Shown: positions 18,472-27,704, numbered from the stretch's first letter. The stretch: DNA of 49,109 bases from an uncultured Saprospiraceae bacterium (GCA_937928405.1 CALFWZ010000088.1:1-49109), one strand, 5' to 3'. The notes: a model not told the origin generated them from the letters alone. Numbers and translations are program-made.

Positions 18472-18553
18472 ACTGCGAAATTAGTTTTTTTTTATGAAAA
18501 AAAAATTAATCCTACCTATAGCGAACAAACAACTATAGACCGACACAATTTAT

Positions 18554-18561
18554 TATCTTTG
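18554..18561 (+). promoter_or_regulatory. Candidate -7 box for a leaderless WD40 transcript
   Basis: TATCTTTG fits TAnnTTTG exactly and lies only 4 bp before the ATG at 18566. If used, transcription would start at or very near the start codon. No clear -33 box is seen. Confidence 0.45.
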
Positions 18562-18565
18562 TTCC

Positions 18566-19474
18566 ATGCAAATCCTCGCAAAAAAGATCGCTCAATTAAC
18601 CGGTCACCGTGCAGCCGTGTTTGCGGTCGAAGCAGGCTCAGAACCACACACTATTCTGTCAGGTGCCGGAGATGGTTGGATTGTGCAATGGTCCCTAGAT
18701 GACCCCGAAAATGGGAAACTAATTGCCAAAGTTGATACCAATATTTTTTCTTTAAAATATATTCCATCTACTGAATCGTTGGTGGTTGGCGACATGTACG
18801 GCGGTGTTCATTGGGTAAAACCAGGTCACCCCGAGTCAACCAAAGATATTGCACACCATAAAAAAGGGGTTTATGCCATTTTAGAAGTAAACGATTTTAT
18901 TTTTACACTTGGTGGCGATGGAAAAATAACTCGTTGGTCTTTAAAGGAAGAACGCAGTCTAGAAAGCTTAGCACTTAGCCACCAAAGCCTCCGTTGTATT
19001 GCGTGGTCGCGTACTCGTAACGAACTCGCGATCGGGGCAAGTGATGAACATATTTATATCTTGGAGGCAGATACATTGGCAATAAAACACACCGTTCAGC
19101 ATGCACACGGGAAATCGGTTTTTGCCGTTCATTACAGCCCGGACGAACGTTATCTTTTTAGTGGTGGACGAGATGCGCATCTTAAGGTTTGGGATTGTAA
19201 AAATGGGTACGCACCTATTCTCTCAGAAGCAGCTCACTGGTTTACCATTAATGCCATTGCATTTGATCCCAGCGGTCAGCTTTTTGCGACGGCCAGCAGA
19301 GACAAAACGCTTCGTATTTGGGATGCAAAAGATTTTAGTTTAAAAAAATCACTTGATCTAAAAAAATATGGAGGACATATAAATTCGGTTAATGACTTGT
19401 ATTGGTCGGCATACCGTAACGAGTTAATTTCCGCCAGTGATGATCGGAGTTTGATCATCTGGGAAATAAAGTAG
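18566..19474 (+). CDS. Seven-bladed WD40 repeat protein
   Basis: The 302-residue protein is made up of seven WD40 repeats and nothing else, enough for one complete beta propeller. Clear blades end with IVQWSL, ITRWSL, LKVWDC, LRIWDA and LIIWEI; GH dipeptides (TGHRAAVF, GGHINSVN) mark blade starts. There is no signal peptide or membrane segment, so it should be a cytoplasmic scaffold. WD40 proteins bind partners; they are not enzymes as such. It is divergent from the phosphopantetheinyl transferase, 94 bp between starts. The partner is unknown. Confidence 0.92.
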   Translation: MQILAKKIAQLTGHRAAVFAVEAGSEPHTILSGAGDGWIVQWSLDDPENGKLIAKVDTNIFSLKYIPSTESLVVGDMYGGVHWVKPGHPESTKDIAHHKKGVYAILEVNDFIFTLGGDGKITRWSLKEERSLESLALSHQSLRCIAWSRTRNELAIGASDEHIYILEADTLAIKHTVQHAHGKSVFAVHYSPDERYLFSGGRDAHLKVWDCKNGYAPILSEAAHWFTINAIAFDPSGQLFATASRDKTLRIWDAKDFSLKKSLDLKKYGGHINSVNDLYWSAYRNELISASDDRSLIIWEIK

Positions 19475-19547
19475 GTTCCAGAATTAAATAAATTGAATGA
19501 TTTTTTTGAGTATATAAAATTTTACCGGAACTTAATTTTACTTTTAG

Positions 19548-19613
19548 CTGGTTGGCTAGTTAGCTTTTCTAAATCGCAGAATTGCGTTAAAAGGAATCTG
19601 ACTAGCCAACCAG
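19548..19613. repeat. Perfect 13-bp inverted repeat in intergenic space
   Basis: CTGGTTGGCTAGT (19548-19560) and ACTAGCCAACCAG (19601-19613) are perfect complements separated by 40 bp. It lies between the WD40 and dcd genes. The outer arm resembles GCTGGTTGGCTGGTT at 32429-32443, so it may belong to a dispersed intergenic repeat family. Confidence 0.75.
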
Positions 19614-19696
19614 CGAACAGGCCAACAGCAAAAAAATCAAATACCATAATTATACTTCGCTGAAAAACGCTTTAAATTTAAAATAAATACGCTTTT

Positions 19697-20233
19697 ATGA
19701 TTTTATCAGATACTAGTATTAAAGCCGCCATTGTCACCGGTGAAATCGTTATTGAACCTTACGATCCGACTTGTCTCGGCACCAATTCTTACGATGTACA
19801 TCTCAGTAAATTTTTAGCGGTTTACGAAAATGAAATACTGGATGCAAAAAAGCACAATACGACCAAGGAAATTATTATTCCAGAAGAATGTTACGTGCTC
19901 CAACCAGGTACCTTATATCTCGGCGTAACCGAAGAGTATACCGAAACACATAACTCCGTTCCATTCCTAGAAGGTAAATCCAGCGTAGGTCGTTTAGGAA
20001 TTGATATTCACGCCACGGCCGGAAAGGGAGATGTTGGTTTCTGTAATACTTGGACACTCGAGATTTCCTGCGTTCATCCAGTCCGAGTTTATGCGGGCAT
20101 GCCCATCGGGCAATTAATTTATTTTTCTATAGAAGGAGAAGTAGAAAATTATTATAACAAAAAGAAAAACGCAAAATATACCGAACGGACGCTCAAACCG
20201 GTAGAGTCTATGATGTGGAAGAATAAATTTTAA
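19697..20233 (+). CDS. dcd: dCTP deaminase
   Basis: The 178-residue protein matches dCTP deaminase along its length. It starts MILSDTSIKAAI, has the substrate-binding loop EGKSSVGRLGIDIHATAG (equivalent to the GRSSLAR loop of E. coli, with Lys for the first Arg), and WTLEI containing the catalytic Glu. The late QLIYF segment also fits. The enzyme converts dCTP to dUTP and ammonia as the first step of dTMP supply; some relatives go on to dUMP. The last about 20 residues, basic and Asn/Lys-rich (NYYNKKKNAKY), fit the triphosphate-closing tail. It stands between intergenic repeats and is probably its own unit. Confidence 0.93.
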   Translation: MILSDTSIKAAIVTGEIVIEPYDPTCLGTNSYDVHLSKFLAVYENEILDAKKHNTTKEIIIPEECYVLQPGTLYLGVTEEYTETHNSVPFLEGKSSVGRLGIDIHATAGKGDVGFCNTWTLEISCVHPVRVYAGMPIGQLIYFSIEGEVENYYNKKKNAKYTERTLKPVESMMWKNKF

Positions 20234-20346
20234 TTTTGTTGAACGGTTGAACTTACTCTAAAAAGTATTTTCTTTTCTCGCAAAGATTTTCAATAAAAAT
20301 AGACATCTAATTTTATGACTTTTTAGAATAGCCTTTTTATTGAGCT

Positions 20347-20388
20347 GTTGAATTGTTAAAATAACGAATTGGCCCTCAACGATTCAAC
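20347..20388. repeat. Imperfect inverted repeat just upstream of the helicase gene
   Basis: GTTGAATTGTT (20347-20357) and AACGATTCAAC (20378-20388) pair with one mismatch. GTTGAATTGTTGAAC also occurs next to the hairpin at 46728-46753, so this is probably a member of a dispersed non-coding repeat. Its position shows that the TTG-initiated extension at 20369 is not coding. Confidence 0.55.
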
Positions 20389-20401
20389 AAAAAACATACT
20401 T

Positions 20402-23400
20402 ATGAATCTGAAAATAATATCAGCTGGTGCGGGGAGTGGAAAAACTTATCGACTGACGGAGGAGATGGTTGGATTGTTACGTTCTGGCGTGCGAGCCAAT
20501 GGCGTGATCGCAACTACTTTTACGACCAAAGCAGCCGCTGAATTACAAGAACGAGTACGCGTAAAATTACTCGAAGAAGGACTGGTAGACGAAGCCAATG
20601 CCTTGACCAATGCTCTAATTGGTACCGTGCACGGATTGGGCGTAAAATTACTTAAACGTTTTGCTTTTCTGGCTGGTGTTTCGCCACAGATTGATATTAT
20701 TGCCGACGAAGATCAACAGATATTTTTTAATCGTTCGCTGGCCACCGTTTTGCGGCTCGATCGAATTCGGGAAATGGAAAAATACAGTGTTCGATTAGGG
20801 TTAAGTAAAAACGAATATTACGACTGGCGACAAGAAATCAAAAGGCTGACAGATACGGCGCGAGCCAACGATTTTTCAACAGAGGTACTAATCAAAAGTC
20901 GAGATAATTCCATTAAAACCCTCACGGCTTTTTTAGAAACCGTCGCTCCCCTCTCCGGTGAAATACTTTTTCAGAATTTCACCAATGAAATCCGCGCCAC
21001 CATTGATCGTTTGAACGCCAATGAGGATCAAACTAAAAAAACTGGAGCCGTGGTAGATACCCTCAAAGGAATGCTCCGGAAAATTGATTTAGGTGATTCT
21101 CTCAACTGGCACGAGTGGGTCAAAATCAGTAAACTAAAGGTCGGTGTAAAAAGTAAAGATGATATTGCTGATCTGATCGAACTAGCTCGTAACCATGATA
21201 CCCATCCAGCATTTCATGCAGACATTAAAAATTATCTAACCACCATTTTTGATATAGCTATTGAGGCCATTCAAGAATATGAGACTTATAAAAAACAGCG
21301 AGGCCTGATTGATTATATTGATATGGAAATTCAGGTTAATCGGTTGCTTGACCAACCAACGGTCCGCGAAATTTTGGCCACTGAATTAGACCTTCTCATG
21401 GTCGATGAATTTCAAGACACCAGTCCTATTCAGTTAGAAATATTTTTAAAACTTTCTCAGATCGCAAAACATTCTGTTTGGGTAGGTGATCCTAAGCAAT
21501 CTATTTATGGTTTTCGGGGTGCAGAACCTCGTTTGATGATGGAGATTATCAAACAAAATGGCGGTGTCAAAAAAGAAGATATTCAAGAATATAGCTGGCG
21601 GTCACGGGAAGATATTGTTCACCTAACCAACGCTATTTTTACCAAAGCATTTAAAGATTTACCGAAGGAACAAATTCCATTAAAACCCAAACGGACTAAG
21701 GCTGATAATCCAGATGATCCCAATTTTAAAGGAGAACCCTTAGAGATGCAAGATGCGCTCATGAACTGGCATTTTGAATTTGACGGAGAAGGACGAGCAC
21801 CCGGAAAAGATTGGATGAACAGTGCATTGGCTACCAGTGTACGTAAGATGATTGTACGGGAGGTTCCCATTATAGATCGTTATACTCATAAGATGCGCAA
21901 AGTACGACCAGGAGATATTGCCATTTTATGTCGGACCAATAAAGAATGCCTCAACCTCGCCGAAGCACTTCATCAAGCTGGCATAAAAGCGGCCATCGCC
22001 CGCAACGGATTGCTCGACACCGCCGAAGCTAAATTAATTTTAGCCTGTTTAAAATATATGCTCCACCGTTCAGATGCCTTATCGGTTGCCGAAATCTTAT
22101 TGCTTGGAGCGAATAAAAAGATTGAAAAAATAATCAAAGACCGACTTGATTGGCTAGCATTAGATGATGAAACACGCCGCTATGAACATTGGAGCAGCGA
22201 TCAACCATTGATCAAAAAATTAAACAATCTACGAGCCAAAGCTTCCGAATTATCCAGTACAGAAATTCTAAATCTCTTACTGGAAGTTTTAGACCTACGA
22301 AGAATCATGGCTCATTGGGGAAATATATCGCAGCGGATGGATAACGTCGATATGCTCCGTAAGTTTGCGCTACAATACGAAGACAACTGTAACCGATTAC
22401 ACGCAGCAGCATCGCTTGGAGGCTTTCTTCTCTACCTCAATGAAATGGCAGTAGGAGAAAAGGATGCTCGGGGTTCAGGAGCAGGAGATGGTGCGGTCAA
22501 TTTATTGACGTATCATCGTAGTAAAGGATTAGAATGGCCCGTAGTTATTTGTCATAATCTGGAAAACGGATTTCGAGATAATCTCTGGGGAATGAATATC
22601 GTGGCCGAATCCGATCAAGTCGATCTTAATAATATCCTAGGTAATCGATGGTTGCGGTATTGGATTAATCCATATGGTCAACAGCTCAAAGGAACGGGTC
22701 TTGCCGAACGAATCGAAGCGAGTCCAGAACAGGAAGCAAGCCGTTATCAAGGACTGCAAGAAGAAGCGCGTTTATTGTATGTCGGTATTACTCGTGCCAG
22801 AGACTATCTCATTTTTCCAAGCCGAAGAAAATCAGAAACCAAATGGTTGAATCGCTGCTGCCACGAAGGAGATGAAAAGCGCCCTACCCTTGATCAAAGT
22901 TCAAGTGAATCTATTTGGACTTGGAACAACCAACCCATTATTGTGCATCCAGAAGTAATGAGTTTTGCACGAGATTTTCCACAGGTGGAACATGAAGAAG
23001 GATTACTGACCTATTTCGAAAAACGTCCGGCGGGAACATCTCATGCTCCGTATCTAATTGATGCGAGCAGTTATTATAAACGTGGTTCACTAAAAATCAA
23101 TCCGGGTAGTTTTAAGGGATATAGCAGCGGACCTGTTGTGGCCGATGATCAAAATTTACGTCCCTTGGCGCAGCTAGTAACCGACTTTTTTTTAGCAGAT
23201 AAACCTGAACGTAAGGCCGAACAACGATTGGCAATGGCGGAACAATTAATTGAACGATACGAAGCGGAAGATTTTACAAATGGTGCCGAAATTTGCCGAT
23301 GGTCTAAACAGTTTTACCAACAGCTAGCTCAATATGGTGAAGGGAAAATATATCATTCGTATCCACTACAGTTAAAAATAGGAAAACAAGTTTTTGAGAC

Positions 23401-23644
23401 GAGCATTGATTGGTTGGTGGTTGGCAAAGACCATTGTATTATTATTAAAAATTCTAAATTTACCGGACAAAAAGATCGCTACTCCAAACATACTAAAGAA
23501 AAGGCAGGCTGGTTTGCGCTTTGCGAAAAAGGAATTCGTAAAATATTCTCCCCTCAAGAAGTAACTAAATTAGTACATTTTACGCTAGGAGGTGGATTGC
23601 TAAATATAGAAGTAGAAGAGAAAACCACTGAAAAGCTTTTATAA
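20402..23644 (+). CDS. UvrD/AddA-like superfamily 1A helicase with degenerate nuclease-like tail
   Basis: I start at ATG 20402, giving 1,080 residues, because Walker A (SAGAGSGKT) follows at residues 7-15. Other SF1A motifs are in order: TFTTKAAAEL, GTVHG, Walker B LLMVDEFQDTSPIQ (Asp335-Glu336), WVGDPKQSIYGFRGAEPRL, YSWRS, VNLLTYHRSKGLEWPVVI and LYVGITRARDYL near 791. Length and C-terminal layout fit AddA/RecB-type exonuclease subunits. The C-terminal region around SIDWLVVG (Asp1003) matches the place of the PD-(D/E)XK nuclease, but where DYK is expected it reads KNS (1016-1018). The nuclease is therefore probably inactive. No addB-like gene is adjacent. It likely acts in double-strand break repair. 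Confidence 0.88.
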   Translation: MNLKIISAGAGSGKTYRLTEEMVGLLRSGVRANGVIATTFTTKAAAELQERVRVKLLEEGLVDEANALTNALIGTVHGLGVKLLKRFAFLAGVSPQIDIIADEDQQIFFNRSLATVLRLDRIREMEKYSVRLGLSKNEYYDWRQEIKRLTDTARANDFSTEVLIKSRDNSIKTLTAFLETVAPLSGEILFQNFTNEIRATIDRLNANEDQTKKTGAVVDTLKGMLRKIDLGDSLNWHEWVKISKLKVGVKSKDDIADLIELARNHDTHPAFHADIKNYLTTIFDIAIEAIQEYETYKKQRGLIDYIDMEIQVNRLLDQPTVREILATELDLLMVDEFQDTSPIQLEIFLKLSQIAKHSVWVGDPKQSIYGFRGAEPRLMMEIIKQNGGVKKEDIQEYSWRSREDIVHLTNAIFTKAFKDLPKEQIPLKPKRTKADNPDDPNFKGEPLEMQDALMNWHFEFDGEGRAPGKDWMNSALATSVRKMIVREVPIIDRYTHKMRKVRPGDIAILCRTNKECLNLAEALHQAGIKAAIARNGLLDTAEAKLILACLKYMLHRSDALSVAEILLLGANKKIEKIIKDRLDWLALDDETRRYEHWSSDQPLIKKLNNLRAKASELSSTEILNLLLEVLDLRRIMAHWGNISQRMDNVDMLRKFALQYEDNCNRLHAAASLGGFLLYLNEMAVGEKDARGSGAGDGAVNLLTYHRSKGLEWPVVICHNLENGFRDNLWGMNIVAESDQVDLNNILGNRWLRYWINPYGQQLKGTGLAERIEASPEQEASRYQGLQEEARLLYVGITRARDYLIFPSRRKSETKWLNRCCHEGDEKRPTLDQSSSESIWTWNNQPIIVHPEVMSFARDFPQVEHEEGLLTYFEKRPAGTSHAPYLIDASSYYKRGSLKINPGSFKGYSSGPVVADDQNLRPLAQLVTDFFLADKPERKAEQRLAMAEQLIERYEAEDFTNGAEICRWSKQFYQQLAQYGEGKIYHSYPLQLKIGKQVFETSIDWLVVGKDHCIIIKNSKFTGQKDRYSKHTKEKAGWFALCEKGIRKIFSPQEVTKLVHFTLGGGLLNIEVEEKTTEKLL

Positions 23645-23726
23645 TTCTGCTAAAACGTTTAAATTAGGGTGTGTAAAAAGAACAATATTTTAATTTTTTT
23701 CATAGAAGTTGTTTAAAAATAAATAG

Positions 23727-24578
23727 ATGAAAGATTTACTGATCATATTATTACTATTGGGCCTCTTATGGGGTGGTTATCAGGGAATGGTTTTTCTGGG
23801 CAGTTTCGCCCAATCAGCAACCTCAACGTCTGAATCGATTGAGCAACCTTTGGCAGAGCATTCAGAAAAAAGACTTAATCAGTCCGCTATCGCAGCATTG
23901 AAAAAAACCACACCATCGGTAAAAGAAAAAGAGACACCCGTTATCAAGAAAACGGAGGTAGTTCCACCAGCTAAAGAAAAAACCAATGGACAAAAAGCCA
24001 TGGAAGCAGTAAGAGGTGATACGCGCCTCGATATAGAAGGTAAGCCACGTAGTAAAGAAGATTTTTATAAAGAATCTAATAATGAAGAAAGCGCACCTTA
24101 TGAAAGAAAAAACGATCCTGTTGTAAAAAAGACGCCCACGACCACGGCTAACGAAACGGATTTAAAAGAACAAAAAGCTGCCATGGCAGAAAAAGGAAAA
24201 GCGCTTGCCGGAGAATTTAATACGAAAGGAAATAGTGCTAAAAAATCCAACACTAAGACGGCTTTCAATATTGAAAAAGGCGAACATGAACCGGTTTCAG
24301 CTCCTGATCGTCCTCAGGAATATGAGTCCCAGCCTATCAAAAAATTTACCCCCTCAAAATTTGTTTTAGTCGCTGGCTCCTACTCAAGTGCTGATAATGC
24401 CGTCAAAGAAGTATTACGATTAAAAAAGCAAGGATATCCAAAGGCCAGTATTGTCTTATCTGAAAAAAATCTAAACTTAGTCTCTCTAGGTAGTTTTTCG
24501 GATAGAGCAACTGCCGATGCTCAAGCAGCACAAATCAAAAAAGCAGGAATTGACTTATTTGTAAAAGGAATGCGCTAA
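23727..24578 (+). CDS. SPOR-domain protein 1
   Basis: The 283-residue protein has an N-terminal membrane anchor (LLIILLLLGLLWGGYQGMVFL). A long Lys/Glu/Thr-rich low-complexity linker of about 180 residues follows. The C-terminus is a SPOR domain of about 70 residues (KFVLVAGSYSSADNAVKEVL, ending LVSLGSFSDRATADAQA and FVKGMR). SPOR domains bind denuded glycan strands of peptidoglycan, mostly at division sites. The linker can span the periplasm. A second, different SPOR protein follows 224 bp downstream. Identification rests on the C-terminal pattern and overall layout. Confidence 0.88.
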   Translation: MKDLLIILLLLGLLWGGYQGMVFLGSFAQSATSTSESIEQPLAEHSEKRLNQSAIAALKKTTPSVKEKETPVIKKTEVVPPAKEKTNGQKAMEAVRGDTRLDIEGKPRSKEDFYKESNNEESAPYERKNDPVVKKTPTTTANETDLKEQKAAMAEKGKALAGEFNTKGNSAKKSNTKTAFNIEKGEHEPVSAPDRPQEYESQPIKKFTPSKFVLVAGSYSSADNAVKEVLRLKKQGYPKASIVLSEKNLNLVSLGSFSDRATADAQAAQIKKAGIDLFVKGMR

Positions 24579-24802
24579 GGATCAAATTCTTTATGAGAAA
24601 ATGCAAAAAATAATGGCTTCGTTGCCATTCTAATGAATAAACCCTAATTTTGAAGGGCTATGACGAACTTCCGGACCCATAATTAACTTTAAGTTTCCGG
24701 TAGCCAATTTTAATTTATTAAAAAGGTTGTTGTTTTTTGGGTAAAAAATTGGTTCTGAAATTATTTACCCACTAAGATGTACAACTGCAAAAAACAAACA
24801 CT

Positions 24803-25498
24803 ATGAGCGGTCTTTTAAAATGGATTGGAATGATCATTCTCGTCCTTTGTATAGGTATATGGATAGTCACCGTAGCTAAATCCTGCAAACAAATCAGCGA
24901 TCCCCTTCTCGAAAACACCATTCCTGATGACCTTGGTTCTTCCGTTAAAGAAGGTTTAAGCGATGCCAAAGCCAACCTTGACGATCTCTACGAAAAAGGA
25001 GCCGAAGAGATGGACGACTTAAAAAAAGAAGCTATCGAAGCAAAAGATAAAATTGCTATGAAGGCAGAAGATATGTCAAGCAAAGTTTTTGAAGAAGATC
25101 CGGAAGATATAAGAGAGGAAGCAGAAGAAGAGGCGAAAAGAAAAGCCATTGCAGCTAGTCGACAGGAACTATTCGAGAAAGGTGGTAACAGTAGCTCTGA
25201 TAACGCCCAATCTAGCGGTGGAAGTAGTGCTAGCACCAGTAACAGTACTGGAAAATATTTCGTCGTAACAGGTGCTTTCCTAGACGAAGCCAATGCCAAA
25301 GCAATGGTCAAGCAACTCAAAAAAGCAGGTTATAAAAACGCCGAAGTTGCGGTATTTGACCTTTCTCAATATTATACGGTTTTCGCAAGACGCTATAACA
25401 CCCTTAATTCTGCCAATGATCTGGCAGCATCTATTAATGAAAAATTAGGATATGAAACCTATGTTCATGAAAAGAGAAGTCGATATAAAAATCGCTAA
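24803..25498 (+). CDS. SPOR-domain protein 2 with acidic coiled-coil
   Basis: The 231-residue protein has one N-terminal membrane segment (WIGMIILVLCIGIWIVTVA). A highly charged helical region follows at about 45-125, with repeated Glu/Asp/Lys/Ala heptads likely to form a coiled coil, then a short Ser/Gly linker. The C-terminus is a SPOR-like domain (KYFVVTGAFLDEANAKAMVK, then AEVAVFDLSQYYTVFARRYN). It ends with a basic tail. Together with the upstream SPOR protein it suggests a local pair of septal or wall-binding envelope factors. The stop is followed by a strong terminator. Function beyond peptidoglycan binding is unknown. Confidence 0.87.
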   Translation: MSGLLKWIGMIILVLCIGIWIVTVAKSCKQISDPLLENTIPDDLGSSVKEGLSDAKANLDDLYEKGAEEMDDLKKEAIEAKDKIAMKAEDMSSKVFEEDPEDIREEAEEEAKRKAIAASRQELFEKGGNSSSDNAQSSGGSSASTSNSTGKYFVVTGAFLDEANAKAMVKQLKKAGYKNAEVAVFDLSQYYTVFARRYNTLNSANDLAASINEKLGYETYVHEKRSRYKNR

Positions 25499-25520
25499 TT
25501 AATACTAATAGTCTTGACAT

Positions 25521-25560
25521 AAAAAAATCCCATCCGGAAACTTCGGATGGGATTTTTTTA
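25521..25560. terminator. Bidirectional terminator
   Basis: AAAAAAATCCCATCCG and CGGATGGGATTTTTTT form a perfect 16-bp hairpin around a 7-nt loop. It lies between the convergent SPOR protein 2 and CHAP lipoprotein genes and should stop transcription in both directions. Confidence 0.9.
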
Positions 25561-25580
25561 TAGTATTTTTTTGCGAAGGC

Positions 25581-26243
25581 CTATTCATAACTTCTTCTTC
25601 CCAAAAAACCAATCACGTTTTTATTCATGATATAATAATGATTGTTGTGCTTGGCAAAAGGGATCTTATGGCGAGTCGCCGTTCCAACATTTTGCTGTAT
25701 CAACATTAAATAATCCACTCCTACTTCGGTAATAATGGCTACATGCCCGTAATCATCTCCTTGATAAACCACGATATCATCCGCTTCTGGTTTGAAGACT
25801 CCACCATTAATAAACTGATATAAATTTCGTTGTGGATTAAAGTCTCCGTCTTTTAATGCTCGGTTGAAAAAGTCCTTAGCATGACCATACGTATCTGGCA
25901 TTTCATGCTTCAATCGATTATAATAATATCTTTTTACAAACTCTACACATTGCCACTTCATCCCATAATTATAACCTCCCGGACTTACATGACGCCCCTG
26001 TGATTCGTAAGGTGTTCCATTATAATAAACAGGAATGCCTCGATATTCGTCAATCACCTCACCGATCACTAGGTTTTTTTCGCTGCGTTTATTAGGTAGA
26101 GGTTTATTGGTTTCCGGCAATACTATTTTAACTGGAATCTTCAGTGGTTCTGTTTTTTGCTCTGAGCCACAACTACTTATTCCAATTAACAATAAGGCCA
26201 ACATAATCATTTGCACTATTTCCAACCGCTCTATATTTATCAT
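25581..26243 (-). CDS. CHAP-domain lipoprotein (putative amidase)
   Basis: The 220-residue protein has a lipoprotein signal with a good lipobox (IGISSC, Cys25). The CHAP (Cys/His amidohydrolase) core shows the nucleophile in MKWQCVEFVKRYYYNR (Cys99) and the His in YGHVAIITEV (His167). The spacing and the GMKWQCVEF context are close to the amidase half of bifunctional glutathionylspermidine synthetase/amidase. The protein lacks the synthetase half. As an exported lipoprotein it may cleave peptidoglycan peptides or glutathionylspermidine-like amides; which is not clear. It is a single gene, sharing a terminator with SPOR protein 2. Confidence 0.87.
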   Translation of the reverse strand: MINIERLEIVQMIMLALLLIGISSCGSEQKTEPLKIPVKIVLPETNKPLPNKRSEKNLVIGEVIDEYRGIPVYYNGTPYESQGRHVSPGGYNYGMKWQCVEFVKRYYYNRLKHEMPDTYGHAKDFFNRALKDGDFNPQRNLYQFINGGVFKPEADDIVVYQGDDYGHVAIITEVGVDYLMLIQQNVGTATRHKIPFAKHNNHYYIMNKNVIGFLGRRSYE

Positions 26244-26362
26244 GAATCTATTTTAACGTTCCTAATGGGGTTTGAATTAACTATATTATTGTAGAATAAA
26301 GTTCAGATTAGATTAAATCAATATTCGTTCCATCTGTTTCGATGACAAAAGTAAGCTTTAAT

Positions 26363-27091
26363 TTACAACTCTCTTACCCAAATATTGCGATAACTAACCA
26401 GATTACTATGATCTTGTAACTTGATGGGTGCTTTACCATGTGCTACATTTTTGGGCATACCGATATACTCCGTCGTACCAAGTATTTCTACATGATTTTG
26501 AATCACCACACCATTATGCATAACGGTCATATAAGCGGAAGATATTTTTATCCCGTCCTTATTAAACCGTGGTGCTTGGTAAAGAATATCATACACTTCC
26601 CATTCTCCTGGTGCTACGGAGGCATTAACGAGCGGCATATATTGTTTGTAAATAGCCCCTGCTTGTCCATTGGAATATGTACGATTTTTATAGCTATCTA
26701 GGATCTGTACTTCGTATCGAGATTGTAAAAATACGCCACTATTCCCTCTCCCTTGTCCTTCGCTTTCCACGACTGCTGGAGATCTCCATTCGATATGTAA
26801 TTGAATATCGCCGAAGTATTGTCGAGTTTGAATATCTCCCGTTCCGGGTTTCACGGTCATTATCCCATCTTTTATCGTCCAACTAGCTGGATTACCTGAT
26901 AAATCTGTAAAAGCATCGAGGGTAGTTCCGTCAAAAAGGACGATGGCATCAGAAGGGGCTGCATTCATTTTTCCGGGCGTAACGATCCGAGGTTCTGGCT
27001 TCCACACCTCCGTATCTTTCGGATCGGTCGTCTGTGCGGTCAGCAGTTGTACCGTCCACAGTATCATAAAAAGAAGAAGCGTATTTTTCAT
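26363..27091 (-). CDS. DUF1080 (3-keto-disaccharide hydrolase-like) secreted protein
   Basis: ATG 27091 is chosen over the codon at 27115 because it opens a proper signal peptide ([20 protein letters not shown]). The 242-residue product is a DUF1080 protein: the opening [17 protein letters not shown], the [19 protein letters not shown] segment near 110-130 and the closing NPW-like strand [12 protein letters not shown]. The fold is a concanavalin-like beta sandwich; characterised relatives act on 3-keto-glycosides or related glucosides. Length is typical. A TAACTTTG -7 box lies 22 bp upstream, inside the 58-bp gap to the Nudix gene. The substrate is not known. Confidence 0.9.
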   Translation of the reverse strand: MKNTLLLFMILWTVQLLTAQTTDPKDTEVWKPEPRIVTPGKMNAAPSDAIVLFDGTTLDAFTDLSGNPASWTIKDGIMTVKPGTGDIQTRQYFGDIQLHIEWRSPAVVESEGQGRGNSGVFLQSRYEVQILDSYKNRTYSNGQAGAIYKQYMPLVNASVAPGEWEVYDILYQAPRFNKDGIKISSAYMTVMHNGVVIQNHVEILGTTEYIGMPKNVAHGKAPIKLQDHSNLVSYRNIWVREL

Positions 27092-27112
27092 AAAATGGAA
27101 TTTTGTCTCCTC

Positions 27113-27120
27113 CAAAGTTA
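27113..27120 (-). promoter_or_regulatory. Candidate -7 box for the DUF1080 gene
   Basis: The minus strand reads TAACTTTG, an exact TAnnTTTG match, 22 bp upstream of the chosen start at 27091. It overlaps the alternative upstream start at 27115, which supports 27091. Confidence 0.5.
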
Positions 27121-27149
27121 AGGAAGTTGTTTTAAAATAAATACATTTT

Positions 27150-27704
27150 TTACGTCATCTTTTTTTGATCCAATTGCCAAAAATATTGCATCAACGCGGT
27201 AAGGGTATGAGGATGTTGAATGGTTCGATTAAGAATTAATTGCCTAACTTCTTTTTGAGGAAGGCAAACCACCTCAATTTGTTCGGCAGGATCTAATTGC
27301 AGTTCTTCTTGGACGAGCACCGTATCTCTGGCAATATACTGATGTAAGAGGCTATCCATAAAAACTGGATTAGATTGAATAGCTCCCAGATATTGCCAAT
27401 TGGTAGAGGCATAACCCGTCTCCTCAAGGAGTTCTCGAGCACATCCCGTTTGTATATCTTCTCCTTTTTCTACTATGCCACCCGGAATTTCCAAGGTCTC
27501 TTCACCGATACCAAAGCGAAATTGACGAACCAAAATAATCTCCTGATGAGGAGTAATGGCTACGACATTGGCAGAGTCTGCCGATTCTAAAACCGCCGCT
27601 TTCAAGACGTGCTGATTGCGATTATTTTTTTGGTAGTCTATACGGATTTTAAAAATACCTAGATTGGGTCCTGATTCTGACTTTAAGAGTTCGTAAGGAG
27701 GCAT
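27150..27704 (-). CDS. Nudix hydrolase (ADP-ribose pyrophosphatase type)
   Basis: The 184-residue protein has an intact Nudix box at residues 76-98: Gly76, Glu82, Arg90-Glu91-Leu92, Glu94-Glu95 and Gly97 fit the pattern Gx5Ex7REUxEExGU. Upstream [17 protein letters not shown] is typical of the ADP-sugar pyrophosphatase branch (NudF-like). Such enzymes split ADP-ribose to AMP and ribose phosphate with Mg. The gene lies between tRNA-Leu and the DUF1080 gene on the same strand. Substrate preference is inference from the motif context. Confidence 0.92.
   Translation of the reverse strand: MPPYELLKSESGPNLGIFKIRIDYQKNNRNQHVLKAAVLESADSANVVAITPHQEIILVRQFRFGIGEETLEIPGGIVEKGEDIQTGCARELLEETGYASTNWQYLGAIQSNPVFMDSLLHQYIARDTVLVQEELQLDPAEQIEVVCLPQKEVRQLILNRTIQHPHTLTALMQYFWQLDQKKMT

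Noticed and set aside
20369..20401. N-terminal extension of the helicase gene from a TTG codon
   Set aside because: The bases overlap an intergenic inverted repeat and ATG 20402 begins right before Walker A.
24612..24629. Hairpin AATGGC-TTCGTT-GCCATT after SPOR protein 1
   Set aside because: Short stem and no following T-run; not good enough as a terminator.
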